Below are positions 6,690 to 14,544 of a DNA stretch of 36,364 nt, one piece after another. Location of the stretch: IMG/VR virus record IMGVR_UViG_3300012210_000015, positions 1 through 36,364 of that record. One strand, given 5' to 3'. The translations under genes were made by a program, and so were the position numbers. The DNA is from a virus. Below the pieces are notes generated by a model that made no database searches, was not told the DNA's origin, and saw only the letters and a list, made by a program, of their open reading frames with translations. The number at the start of each line of letters is the position of its first letter. Position 1 is the stretch's first letter.

Positions 6690-7182
6690 GTGCGCGTTCG
6701 GGATGGAGATCTCCGAGGACCGGTCGAGGTGCGCGGTCGCGAAGGCGTGGCGTGAGGCCCCGGGCCGGATGGCGGTGAAGGTGGTGTGGCACGGCCCCCC
6801 GCCGGTCGCGCCGACGGTCATGGACGCGCTGTACACCGCGGATGACCCGGTGGAGGTGGCGCTGGACCCGCGCTCGCAGTCATCGACGCTGTGCCATCAG
6901 CTGGCCGAGCTGGGGATCGTGGCGAAGCGGCTCGGCCCGGAGGACGTGGCGGTCGCCCACGGCGAGTTCATGGACCTGGCCGCGACGGGGCACCTGCGGC
7001 ATTTCAGCCAGCCGGGGCTGACGGCGGCGGTGCGGGGGGCGCAGCAGCGGCCTCTGGCGGGCGCGCGGGCGCTGGAGCGGCGGGTGGTGACGGATCAGTC
7101 GCCGCTGACGGCGGCCGAGTTCGCGGTGTGGGGTTTCCTCAGGTGGGAAGAGGTCAGCAGCCCCGGCGTGTACGTGGTCTAG
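6682..7182 (+). CDS. terL: Terminase large subunit, nuclease part (split gene)
   Basis: A 166-residue protein with GTG start whose sequence fits the RNase H-fold nuclease domain of large terminases. GMEISEDRS matches the usual G-D-x-S-x-D opening strand, with Glu in place of the first Asp. VALDPRSQSSTL supplies the second acidic strand, and RHFSQPGLTAAVRGAQQRPL and DQSPLTAAEFAVWG match the end of the domain. The ATPase lies in a separate frame upstream. The two proteins may assemble as a split motor, or the gene may be broken. The Asp-to-Glu change keeps a carboxylate, so activity is plausible. Confidence 0.85.
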   Translation: MAECAFGMEISEDRSRCAVAKAWREAPGRMAVKVVWHGPPPVAPTVMDALYTADDPVEVALDPRSQSSTLCHQLAELGIVAKRLGPEDVAVAHGEFMDLAATGHLRHFSQPGLTAAVRGAQQRPLAGARALERRVVTDQSPLTAAEFAVWGFLRWEEVSSPGVYVV

Positions 7183-7436
7183 CGCTCCAGGTGCGGCGGC
7201 CCGCCGCCCTCGCGGATCTCGATCGGGATGCCGAGCAGGAACTCCGGCGCGGAGATCGCCGGGCCGGGCCGATGGAGGCCGCCTCTGCTGTCGTCCAGCT
7301 TGCGGACCTCGTTGAGCCATTCCAGGCTCATCACCCAGCGTGAGGTGAGTTCGTCAGTTGGGGTGTTCGCGTAGGTGCGGAAAATGTGCTCCCGGAGATC
7401 ACCAGTGAGGGTGTCGGAGAGCGTGGTGTCGCTCAT
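7179..7436 (-). CDS. Reverse-strand hypothetical protein
   Basis: An 85-residue protein on the opposite strand to the packaging genes, converging on the nuclease stop so that both stop codons share CTAG. It is helical (LREHIFRTYANT, SLEWLNEVRKLDD) and ends GIPIEIREGGGPPHLE, nearly the same tail as the forward protein at 2658-3023. That shared tail argues that it is a real gene. It is the first of several isolated reverse genes in the late region. Function unknown. Confidence 0.65.
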   Translation of the reverse strand: MSDTTLSDTLTGDLREHIFRTYANTPTDELTSRWVMSLEWLNEVRKLDDSRGGLHRPGPAISAPEFLLGIPIEIREGGGPPHLER

Positions 7437-7458
7437 GTCCGTAGCTTAGGAGGTCCCG

Positions 7459-7680
7459 GTGCGCCTGTCCGTGGTCCTGCTGCTGTGCTCGCTGGCCGGG
7501 GTGCTGGGCGGCGCGGCGCTGATCGGCATGGCCGCGCTGGGCGGGGCGGTCATCTTCGACTCGCTGTGCCTGGGCGTGTACGCGCTGGGCCGCGACGACG
7601 GCACGGGCGAGCGGCGGCCGTCGGCGCATGAGGTGCCGACGCTGGCGACCGTGCTGGAAAGGGCCCGGCGGGCGTCGTGA
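7459..7680 (+). CDS. Small two-span membrane protein
   Basis: GTG start behind a good GGAGGT site. The 73-residue product has two adjacent hydrophobic segments (VVLLLCSLAGVLGGAAL and MAALGGAVIFDSLCLGVYAL) and a short charged tail. The stop overlaps the next GTG (GTGA). Role unknown; its place before the portal gene does not suggest lysis. Confidence 0.65.
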   Translation: MRLSVVLLLCSLAGVLGGAALIGMAALGGAVIFDSLCLGVYALGRDDGTGERRPSAHEVPTLATVLERARRAS

Positions 7681-7979
7681 GCATCCCGATGCGCACCACC
7701 GCGCTCGCTCCCGATGGCGGCCTGGTCGAGGTCAGGTTCTACGACGCTGATGGCATCCGGAAATTCACCTGGCAGTGCCCGCTTTGCAGGGGCGTCAACG
7801 AGGGACAGCTCGGCCCGCATCCCATCGGCGGGTTCTACCGGGACACGGGCGTCCATCCCGTCTGGGTGCTGACCGGGACTGAGGAGAAGCCGACGCTCAC
7901 CCCGTCGCTCGGGTGCTGGTCGTGCTACCCGGCGGGACATTACTGGCTGCGTGACGGGGTTCTGGCGAGGGCGGCATGA
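7677..7979 (+). CDS. DUF6527-like protein
   Basis: A 100-residue protein with CPLC near residue 33, HPVWVLTGTEEKPTLTPSLG in the middle and a HYWLRDG end. These elements match the pattern I know from DUF6527 proteins: a Cys pair, a W-x-G segment followed by P-T-L-x-P-S, and a closing H-W/F-x-x-D-G. That family occurs widely in phages with no known function, and metal binding is likely. It is coupled to the portal gene (ATGA overlap). Confidence 0.65.
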   Translation: MSIPMRTTALAPDGGLVEVRFYDADGIRKFTWQCPLCRGVNEGQLGPHPIGGFYRDTGVHPVWVLTGTEEKPTLTPSLGCWSCYPAGHYWLRDGVLARAA

Positions 7980-9397
7980 GGCTGTGGGACCGCCTCATCA
8001 AGCGCGACGGCTACTGGGAGGGGGTGGCCAGCGGGGCGTCGGTCCTGACCACCTCCTACGGCTCGCCGGACCGTGAGCCGGTGATGCCGCAGCTGGCCGG
8101 GTTCGCGCAGCAGGCCAGCGGGTCCTCCTCGCCGGTGTTCTCCGCGCACCTGGTCCGGATGGCGCTCTTCAGCGAAGCGCGGTTCCAGTTCCAGGCGCTC
8201 GACGACCGGCACCTGTTCGGTACCACCGCCCTGGCCAAGCTGGAGGAGCCGTTCGGGCCGGACACGACGACGGGTAACCTGCTGGCCCGGATGGAGCAGG
8301 ACGCGTTCCTGGCCGGCCAGGCGTACATCTGGGATGCGCCGGGTGAGGACCGGCTGGTGCGGCTGCGGCCGGACTGGGTGACGATCGTGTCGGAGAAGGT
8401 GCAGGTCGGCGGGGGCGGCTGGTACCGCCGCCCGGTCGGCTACTGGTGGGAACCCCCCAAGCCGGTCCTGGGTCAGGGTGACGGCTTCCTCGTCCCGGCC
8501 GGGGAGTGCGTCCACTGGGCGCCCGTCTGCGACCCGCAGGCGGACTTCCGCGGTATGTCGCCGCTGACCCCGGTCATCCGGGACATCCAGGGCGACGACG
8601 GGATGGCCCGGTACAAGATCCGGTACCTGCAGCACGACGCGACCCCGAACATCATCATCAAGTACGCGCAGCGGCTGGCCGAGGGCACGATCGACAGGAT
8701 CCGGGAGCGGGTGGACGCCCGGTACGCGGGCCCGGACAACGCGGGCAAGACCCTGATCCTGGACCAGGGCGCCGACCTCACTTTGGCCGGGAACAGCCTG
8801 TCGCAGATGGATTTCGGGAATGTGCAGGCGGTGGGCCAGGAGCGGATCCTGGCGGCGTGCTCGGTGCCGGGGGTGCTGGTGGGCCTGGAGCCGCTGCGCG
8901 GCGCCGGCCGGGGCTACCAAGAATCGATGCAAAAACTAGCCAACATTTGGGCGAGGCCGCAGTGGCGGTCGGCGTGCGGGGCGCTGGGCAAGATCGTGGA
9001 CGTTCCCGTCGGGAACCGCCTCTGGTTCGACGTTTCCGATATCGCGGCGCTGCAGGACGGGGAGATGGAGCGCGGGCAGGCCGCGCTGGTGCGGGCGCAG
9101 GCGCTACTCGCTTTGGTGCAGGCCGGGTACACGCACGAGTCGGCGATCGCGGCGGTGGACGCGATGGACCTGTCGCAGCTGAAGGCGGGCGGCGCGGGCA
9201 CCCCGGCGAGCTCGCAGCCGGTGCAGCACCTGCTGCCGCAGCAGCAGCCGGGCGCGACCGCGGACCCGCTCCCGGCGACGATGCCCAGGCTGCCGGTCGG
9301 GTCCACGTCGCCCGGCGACGGCGGGAACGGGTCCCGGCCGACGCCGCGGCCGTCGAGCGCGCGCCGGGCGCTGGAAGGAGCCAACGGCCATGGCTAA
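7976..9397 (+). CDS. Portal protein (HK97 type)
   Basis: A 473-residue protein of the usual length for HK97-type portals. Features include an SPVFSAHLVRMALFSEARFQFQ opening in split form, a beta-rich wing with LRPDWVTIV, an HWAPVCDPQADFRGMSPLTP segment, then DGMARYKIRYLQHDATPNIIIKY and the clip/stem region with SVPGVLVGLEPLRGAGRGYQE. The C-terminal 80 residues are Pro/Gln-rich and probably disordered. The portal forms the dodecameric ring at one capsid vertex through which the terminase packs DNA. ATG overlaps the preceding stop. Confidence 0.93.
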   Translation: MRLWDRLIKRDGYWEGVASGASVLTTSYGSPDREPVMPQLAGFAQQASGSSSPVFSAHLVRMALFSEARFQFQALDDRHLFGTTALAKLEEPFGPDTTTGNLLARMEQDAFLAGQAYIWDAPGEDRLVRLRPDWVTIVSEKVQVGGGGWYRRPVGYWWEPPKPVLGQGDGFLVPAGECVHWAPVCDPQADFRGMSPLTPVIRDIQGDDGMARYKIRYLQHDATPNIIIKYAQRLAEGTIDRIRERVDARYAGPDNAGKTLILDQGADLTLAGNSLSQMDFGNVQAVGQERILAACSVPGVLVGLEPLRGAGRGYQESMQKLANIWARPQWRSACGALGKIVDVPVGNRLWFDVSDIAALQDGEMERGQAALVRAQALLALVQAGYTHESAIAAVDAMDLSQLKAGGAGTPASSQPVQHLLPQQQPGATADPLPATMPRLPVGSTSPGDGGNGSRPTPRPSSARRALEGANGHG

Positions 9398-9612
9398 ATG
9401 CGCTGGTTGACGAGCGTGCGCAGCCGGGCGAGTTGCTCATCGGTCGGTGGCTCCGCGCTCGCGACGAGTTCGTCAATGCGCACGTCGTTCCGGGAGATCT
9501 CCAGCTCGCGGTAGCACTCCTCGGTGATCTGGTCGAGGTCGTCGCCGGGATGGTGCCGGCGCAGGGCGGCGAGACGGGCGCGGGCGCGGCGGCCTTCCGG
9601 GTTCAGCGGCAT
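9394..9612 (-). CDS. Reverse-strand small protein
   Basis: A 72-residue protein converging on the portal gene. MPLNPEGRRARARLAALRRH and later PPTDEQLARLRTLV follow a pattern common in small actinobacterial and actinophage proteins (basic helix, acidic middle, 'P-x-T-x-E-Q-x-x-x-L' end). GGAGTG lies upstream of the ATG. It is an isolated reverse gene between two head genes. Function unknown; a helical DNA- or protein-binding role is only a guess. Confidence 0.7.
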   Translation of the reverse strand: MPLNPEGRRARARLAALRRHHPGDDLDQITEECYRELEISRNDVRIDELVASAEPPTDEQLARLRTLVNQRI

Positions 9613-9676
9613 CTGGCATCACTCCACGAGAGTCCGGTCGGCCCCGATGCTAACACGCGATAGGACGGTAACGGGC

Positions 9677-10207
9677 ATGGCTGACACCTGGGCCGCCAGC
9701 TGGGCGCAGTCGTGGGCCGCCGAGGCGCAGCGGTTCAACACGACCCACGTCCCGGCCGGGAGCGCCACGGGCGGCCAGTTCGGCACCAGCGGCGGCGGAA
9801 GCAGCGCAGCCGGGGGAACCAAGACCGCCGCCAAACCCCCGGCCAAGGCCGCCCATCCCGCCACCGCGGCCATCAAGGCGCGGCAGGCGCACCTGCGGGC
9901 ACGCGCCGCCGCCGACCGGGCGGAGGCCCGCAAGCTCGAGACCCAGCTGCACGCCCTGCAGGCGCAGCAGGCACACGCCCACGCCGCCGCGGTCAAGGCC
10001 GCCAAGGGCGCCCACGCAGCCCACCACGCCGCCTTGAAGCACCCGGTGTCCGCGAAGGTCGCCGCCGCGCGGAAGGCGGCCGCCGCGCACCGCAAGGCCC
10101 GCGCCCACCACGCCACCGTGAAGACCCGCATCGCCGGGCTGCGGCACCAGATCAGCACGCTCCTTGGGCAGGCGAAGCAGCTCGACGCGCAGGCCGCGGC
10201 GCTCTAG
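9677..10207 (+). CDS. Basic Ala/Lys/His-rich head-associated protein
   Basis: A 176-residue protein. Residues about 22-38 read THVPAGSATGGQFGTSGGG, a motif that recurs in actinophage head-morphogenesis and scaffold-like proteins. The remainder is almost entirely Ala, Lys, His, Arg and Gln in a long helical, coiled-coil-like region (EARKLETQLHALQAQQAHAH). It is strongly basic, recalling histone-H1-like tails. Position between portal and protease suggests a scaffold, internal head or DNA-condensing protein. GGTAACGGG directly precedes the ATG. Function inferred from position and composition. Confidence 0.6.
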   Translation: MADTWAASWAQSWAAEAQRFNTTHVPAGSATGGQFGTSGGGSSAAGGTKTAAKPPAKAAHPATAAIKARQAHLRARAAADRAEARKLETQLHALQAQQAHAHAAAVKAAKGAHAAHHAALKHPVSAKVAAARKAAAAHRKARAHHATVKTRIAGLRHQISTLLGQAKQLDAQAAAL

Positions 10208-10213
10208 ACGGGG

Positions 10214-10306
10214 GGAGCTGGCGGGACTCGAACCCGCAATCGCCCTCATTGACCGTTTACGGGCTCCTCGCGGAGCGGGGCGCGCGACCGCCGCAGCTAC
10301 AGCTCC
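10214..10306 (-). tRNA. tRNA-like element, anticodon not assignable
   Basis: Read on the reverse strand, a 93-base element begins GGAGCTG and ends CAGCTCC; the pairing extends to 10 bp with flanking bases (10211-10220 with 10300-10309). T at position 8, A at 9 and a textbook T arm (stem GCGGG/CCCGC, loop TTCGAGT, at 10221-10237) match a tRNA exactly. The D arm is weak. The anticodon region does not fold normally: CGCCC/GGGCG encloses one hairpin with a GCGA loop and a second with a TAAA loop. It may be a degenerate or atypical tRNA, or a tRNA mimic. No CCA is encoded. Confidence 0.5.
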
Positions 10307-10324
10307 CCCCGGAGGTCAGCATAG

Positions 10325-11686
10325 ATGGCTGGTGACAGCGGCATCCCGGGCGTCCTCCCGCACCAGCTTGCCGAGTGGTGGGAGCGTGGCCCCGGCGCGG
10401 CCAGGATTGGCTGGAAAACGCCCGGGTCGTTCGACCGTTGCGTGCGGCTGGCAATCGACGAGGCGCACATGGACCCGGAGCGGGCCAAGGGGTTCTGCGC
10501 GGAACGGCATCACGCGGCGACCGGGACATGGCCCGGGCAGAAGCACGCGGGAAGGGCAGCGATGACGACACCGGCAGACGGGTACGACGCCGACGGCCTC
10601 GACGGCTCCTGGGACGGCGACCTCACCGACCTGCCCGACCTCACCGGCCTGGGCGTCGGCGACCTCGAGGCCGCCGAGGGCGCGGCCCTGTCGCAGGACC
10701 CGGCGTCCCGCGCCATGCCGAAACTCGGCACCGGGAAGCGGTTCGCCAAGCTCAAGTCCTCCCTGGCCGCCAAGGGCGCCAAGAACCCCGGCGCGCTCGC
10801 CGCCTACATCGGGCGCCGCAAGTTCGGCAAGGCCAGATTCGCCAAGATCGCCGCGAAGGCACGCGGGAAAGGTGGCGCGAGCCGCATGAGTGAAGACCGG
10901 TCGCCGCGGCCCGAGCTGTTCCGCTCCTACCCGCTCGAAGAGGCGCACGTCGTCACCCGCGCCGAGGGCGACGGCTCCGGCCGGCTCGTCGAGGCGTACT
11001 GCGCCGTGTTCGACGAGCCCGCCGAGATCCACGACCACGAAGGCCATTACCAGGAAGACATCGACCGGACGGCGTTCAACAAGCGGATCGCCGACGTGCA
11101 GCGGTCCCGCGCCGGGTTCGGCCAGGTCAAATGCCACTACAATCACGGCCTGACCATCCACGGCACCCCGGCGGAGCGATTCAGCCTGCCCGTCGCCGTC
11201 CCCAAGCACATCAGCGCCGAATCCCGCGGCGTCCTGACCCGCTCGTTCTACCTGGACACGCCGCTCGGCAACGAGGTGCTGGAGATGTGGCGGGAAGGCG
11301 CGATCACCGCCCAGTCGTTCACCGGCGCGATCATCCGGTCCAGCCCCGAGCTGCGCCGCGGCGAGAAGTACCGGCCGCGTGACGGCCGGCTGCCCCGGGT
11401 CACGCGCCTCGAACTCGGGCTGAAGGAGTACGGGCCGACCCCGTTCCCCGCCTATTCCGGCGCGGAGCTGGTCGGTGTCCGCATGTCACCGCTCGGCACC
11501 TGGCAGGCCGCCGGCGGCGACGAGCACGACGAGCAGGCACTTCCCCCCGATGGGGAAGCCGCCCCCGGCGAGCCGCTCACCCGCACCGACGGTGACGGGG
11601 ACGAGCACTCGGCCCGGTATCACCAGAACCGCTTGTACGTCCTGCGCTCCAAGGAGCGCCGGGAGGCGGCGGGGCTGGTCTGGTAA
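10325..11686 (+). CDS. Prohead protease (HK97/U35 family) with N-terminal extension
   Basis: A 453-residue protein starting ATG after GGAGGT. The protease domain spans about residues 195-375. The YNHG segment with His274 and the AQSFTG segment with Ser331 fit the catalytic His and Ser of HK97-type proteases. The first 190 residues form two extra modules: one with FDRCVRLAIDEAHMDPERAK and an ERHHAATG segment, the other with NPGALAAYIGRRKFGKARF. Such modules occur as separate or fused parts in actinophage genomes. The enzyme cleaves the capsid delta-domain during maturation. It directly precedes the capsid gene. Confidence 0.85.
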   Translation: MAGDSGIPGVLPHQLAEWWERGPGAARIGWKTPGSFDRCVRLAIDEAHMDPERAKGFCAERHHAATGTWPGQKHAGRAAMTTPADGYDADGLDGSWDGDLTDLPDLTGLGVGDLEAAEGAALSQDPASRAMPKLGTGKRFAKLKSSLAAKGAKNPGALAAYIGRRKFGKARFAKIAAKARGKGGASRMSEDRSPRPELFRSYPLEEAHVVTRAEGDGSGRLVEAYCAVFDEPAEIHDHEGHYQEDIDRTAFNKRIADVQRSRAGFGQVKCHYNHGLTIHGTPAERFSLPVAVPKHISAESRGVLTRSFYLDTPLGNEVLEMWREGAITAQSFTGAIIRSSPELRRGEKYRPRDGRLPRVTRLELGLKEYGPTPFPAYSGAELVGVRMSPLGTWQAAGGDEHDEQALPPDGEAAPGEPLTRTDGDGDEHSARYHQNRLYVLRSKERREAAGLVW

Positions 11687-11707
11687 CGGCCCGAAAGGAG
11701 CGCGGAT

Positions 11708-13132
11708 ATGGCCGCGCTGCAGGAACTGCTCGACGAGCAGGCCAGGATCAAGAACGAGCTCCAGCGGATGGAAGACTCCGAGGAGACCACCGAGGAAGCC
11801 GACGGCGACCTCCGCGACACCCTCCTGACCCGGTGGGAGGAACTCGACGCCAAGACCAAGCCGCTCATCGAGCGGATGGAGAAGATCCGCAACATCACCC
11901 GGACCGCCGAGGACCCCGCCAACCTCGAACCCCCCTACGGCGCCGAGAAGTACGCCGGCGGACGCGGCCCCGACCTGGTCGTCCGCAACCACCACGACCC
12001 GTACGAGGCCAACGAGCTGATCCGCAACGAGAAGCAGATCATGATGCGGCGCTCCGAACTGCGGGAGCGGGCGCTAGACGCGGTCGAACTGGAAGCCAGG
12101 CGCGCGGATCTCAGTCACGACTACGCCGAGGAAGTCACCCGGAAGATCGCCGACGGCGGCACCTACGTCAACAACAACATCGCCCGGCATGTCCTGATCA
12201 CCGGGTCCGATGAGTACCAGGAGGCGTTCCGCGCGTACCTGGCCGACCCGCAGGGCGAGGCGCAGCGCGCCGCGCTGTCCCTGACCCTGGCCAACGGCGG
12301 GTACCTGCTGCCGTTCGTGCTCGACCCGACGATCATCCTGACGAACTCGTCCAGCGCCAACCCGTGGCGCCGGATCTCCCGCGTCGTGACCACGACCAGT
12401 AACACGTGGAACGGCGTCAACTCCGCTGGTGTCACCGCGCAGATGATCGGTGAGGCGTCGGTGTTCGCCGACGCCACCCCGACGGTCGCGAACATCGTCA
12501 TCACCCCGCAGAAGGCCGACGCGTACATTTTCGGGTCGTACGAGGTTTTGGAGGACACCGACTTCGGCCAGCAGCTCCCCGGCCTGCTCGCAGACGCCAA
12601 GGACAGGCTGGAGGAGTCCCAGTTCGCCACCGGGAACGGCACCCCGCCGAACACGCAGGGCGTCGTCTCCGCGGCCACGACCGTGATCACCACGGCCACG
12701 ACGCTGGTGATCGCGATCGGCGACGTGTACGCCACCCAGGGCGCCCTGCCGCCCCGGTTCCGCAACGCGCCGAAGTGCTCCTGGGTCGCGAACGTCGCGA
12801 TCATCAACGCGTTCCGGCAGCTCGACACCGCCGGCGGCTCGTCCTTCTGGACGAACCTCGGCAAGGGCCAGCCGGAAACCCTGCTGGGCGCCCCGATCCT
12901 CGAGTCGACCACCATGTCCGCCACCAAGGGCGTCGGCTCCCTCGAGGCGATCTTCGGGGACTTCAACCAGTACATCATCTGTGACCGCGTCGGGGTCTCC
13001 ATGATCTATGAGCCCCTCGTCAAGGACACGACCACCGGCAGGCCAACCGGGCAAGCCGCGTGGGCCATGTTTTGGAGATTTGGGGCACAAGTCTCCACGG
13101 CCAACGCTTTCCGTGTCATGAAGGGCGCTTAA
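11708..13132 (+). CDS. Major capsid protein (HK97 fold)
   Basis: A 474-residue protein behind AAAGGAG. Residues 1 to about 115 are highly charged and helical (QARIKNELQRMEDSEETTEE), the usual delta-domain that acts as a built-in scaffold and is removed by the protease. From about residue 195 the HK97 core appears: ANGGYLLPFVLDPTI, AYIFGSYEVLEDTDF, GLLADAKDRLEESQFATGNG, then a closing FRFGAQVSTANAFRVM-like end (read FWRFGAQVSTANAF). It forms the icosahedral shell. An HNH gene is inserted right behind it. Confidence 0.93.
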   Translation: MAALQELLDEQARIKNELQRMEDSEETTEEADGDLRDTLLTRWEELDAKTKPLIERMEKIRNITRTAEDPANLEPPYGAEKYAGGRGPDLVVRNHHDPYEANELIRNEKQIMMRRSELRERALDAVELEARRADLSHDYAEEVTRKIADGGTYVNNNIARHVLITGSDEYQEAFRAYLADPQGEAQRAALSLTLANGGYLLPFVLDPTIILTNSSSANPWRRISRVVTTTSNTWNGVNSAGVTAQMIGEASVFADATPTVANIVITPQKADAYIFGSYEVLEDTDFGQQLPGLLADAKDRLEESQFATGNGTPPNTQGVVSAATTVITTATTLVIAIGDVYATQGALPPRFRNAPKCSWVANVAIINAFRQLDTAGGSSFWTNLGKGQPETLLGAPILESTTMSATKGVGSLEAIFGDFNQYIICDRVGVSMIYEPLVKDTTTGRPTGQAAWAMFWRFGAQVSTANAFRVMKGA

Positions 13133-13157
13133 CTCTAAAACGTGTACACTGTGGGGT

Positions 13158-13832
13158 ATGGAAGAAAACTCCGCAGTATGCAGCGTGGATGGGTGCATGC
13201 GCCTTGTCCGTGCCCGTGGCTGGTGCCATCGCCACTACGCCCGGTGGCAGCGCACGGGAACGGTCGAAGCCAGGGCCTGGACGCGTCAGGGACAATGCAC
13301 GGTGGAAGGCTGCGATCAGCCGAGCTGGTCTGCTGGTCTTTGCCAGATGCACCGCTGGCGCGTCCGGGTCCACGGCGAGCCTGGTTCCGCGGCACAGGTA
13401 AGGCGAGGTCGCAAGAAGACGCTGCTGCCATGCTCAGTGGATGGCTGTGACCGGCCTCGCAAGGGCGCGACCTACTGCCATCTTCACACTGAGCGCTTGC
13501 GTCGCACCGGCGATGTAGGTCCAGCGCAGCCCACTAGGGTCAGAGGTGTCGTCAAGCCGACAAAAGAGGGCTACAGGCGGCTCACGCTGCCGGACGGGCG
13601 CCGGGTCCTCGAGCACGTGCACGTGATGGAACAGCACCTCAGGCGCCGCTTGGTGCCAGGTGAGAACGTGCACCACAAGTACGGCATCAAGGACGACAAC
13701 GCGATCGGCAACCTGGAGTTGTGGTTCGTGATGCAGCCGACTGGCCAGCGGGTCGCGGACCTGATGGAGTACATCGCCGAATATCACGCGGACGCTATGC
13801 AGCGCCTGCTGGATAGCAGGAAGGCAGGCTGA
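13158..13832 (+). CDS. HNH homing-type endonuclease with three zinc knuckles
   Basis: A 224-residue protein. Three repeated knuckles occupy the first 115 residues, each of the form C-x4-C-x7-G-x-C-x2-H (CSVDGCMRLVRARGWCHRH is the first). The HNH core follows near residues 155-195: LEHVHVMEQHL, NVHHKYGIKDDNAIGNLELW. This matches HNH_3 homing nucleases. Insertion directly behind the capsid gene is typical of free-standing homing nucleases that spread by cutting near conserved genes. Upstream sequence TACACT near 13145 could be a private -10 element. Confidence 0.9.
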   Translation: MEENSAVCSVDGCMRLVRARGWCHRHYARWQRTGTVEARAWTRQGQCTVEGCDQPSWSAGLCQMHRWRVRVHGEPGSAAQVRRGRKKTLLPCSVDGCDRPRKGATYCHLHTERLRRTGDVGPAQPTRVRGVVKPTKEGYRRLTLPDGRRVLEHVHVMEQHLRRRLVPGENVHHKYGIKDDNAIGNLELWFVMQPTGQRVADLMEYIAEYHADAMQRLLDSRKAG

Positions 13833-13834
13833 CC

Positions 13835-14257
13835 GTGGCCAACAAGTACGCGATGGCCCCGGCTGTCGTCCAGCTCGCCTCGGGTGCCAGCGTGTTCGTG
13901 GACGCGGGGGCGCTGTGGCCGAGCGCGGGCGCGGTGGTGACGGGCGCCCCGGCGCTGTTCGCCGCGGCGATGACGATCGGCGCGACCGGAGTGGCGGTGG
14001 CGAACCCCAACCCGGTGGCGCAGAGCGTGACCATCTCGGGCGGCACGGTGACCGGGATCAGCATCAGCGGCGTGAGCACCGGGCAGACCACCGGCACGTT
14101 CACGGTCCCCGCCGGCGGGACGATCAGCGTGACGTACAGCGTGGCGCCGTCGTTCACGGTGGCGGATATCCCCCCGGCGGGAGGGACGTACCCGTTCGTG
14201 AGCGGGGTGCTGGCCGGGTACCTGGCGGCCTACCCGAATGGCCCGCAGGTCTCATAG
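13835..14257 (+). CDS. Beta-rich head or decoration-like protein
   Basis: A 140-residue protein with a GTG start two bases after the HNH stop. It is rich in Val, Gly, Ala, Ser and Thr with alternating strands (VAQSVTISGGTVTGISISG, TFTVPAGGTISVTYSV) and almost no charge, typical of a beta-sandwich exposed on virions. Position immediately downstream of the capsid gene suggests a head decoration or fibre. No specific family is recognised. Confidence 0.55.
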   Translation: MANKYAMAPAVVQLASGASVFVDAGALWPSAGAVVTGAPALFAAAMTIGATGVAVANPNPVAQSVTISGGTVTGISISGVSTGQTTGTFTVPAGGTISVTYSVAPSFTVADIPPAGGTYPFVSGVLAGYLAAYPNGPQVS

Positions 14258-14277
14258 GAAAGCGAGGAGGCACTCAT

Positions 14278-14544
14278 ATGGACTGGTTCCGGGCGCGGCA
14301 GCAGTTCAACGCCGACATGCCGGACGGCAGCCAGCGGACCGTGCACATCGGCGAGGTGCTGCCGGGCGGCCATGAGCTCGTGAAGCGCGATCTGGACGGT
14401 GCCACCGCCGCCGCCAGGGCGGGGATCGACCGGGATGCGCTGTTCGAGCCGCTGGACAGCGGGGAGGAAGAGGCGCCTGCTAGAAGCGCTCCCGCGAAGG
14501 CGCCCGCGAAGGCACCTTCGAGGGCGGGGAGGGGGTCGTCGTGA
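14278..14544 (+). CDS. Small virion-module protein
   Basis: An 88-residue protein behind a strong GAGGAGG site. It starts MDWFRARQQFNADMPDGSQ and has an HIGEVLPGGHELV segment, then an Ala/Pro/Lys/Ser-rich tail (APAKAPAKAPSRAGRG) that is probably disordered. Its stop overlaps the next GTG (GTGA). Function unknown; membership in the head module is inferred from position. Confidence 0.6.
   Translation: MDWFRARQQFNADMPDGSQRTVHIGEVLPGGHELVKRDLDGATAAARAGIDRDALFEPLDSGEEEAPARSAPAKAPAKAPSRAGRGSS

Noticed and set aside
10214-10306. tRNA-like element as an attachment site or a selenocysteine tRNA
   Set aside because: No integrase is nearby and the site lies inside the structural operon, which argues against attP. 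The TCA triplet is too far 3' and not in a 7-base loop, so a Sec tRNA is not supported.
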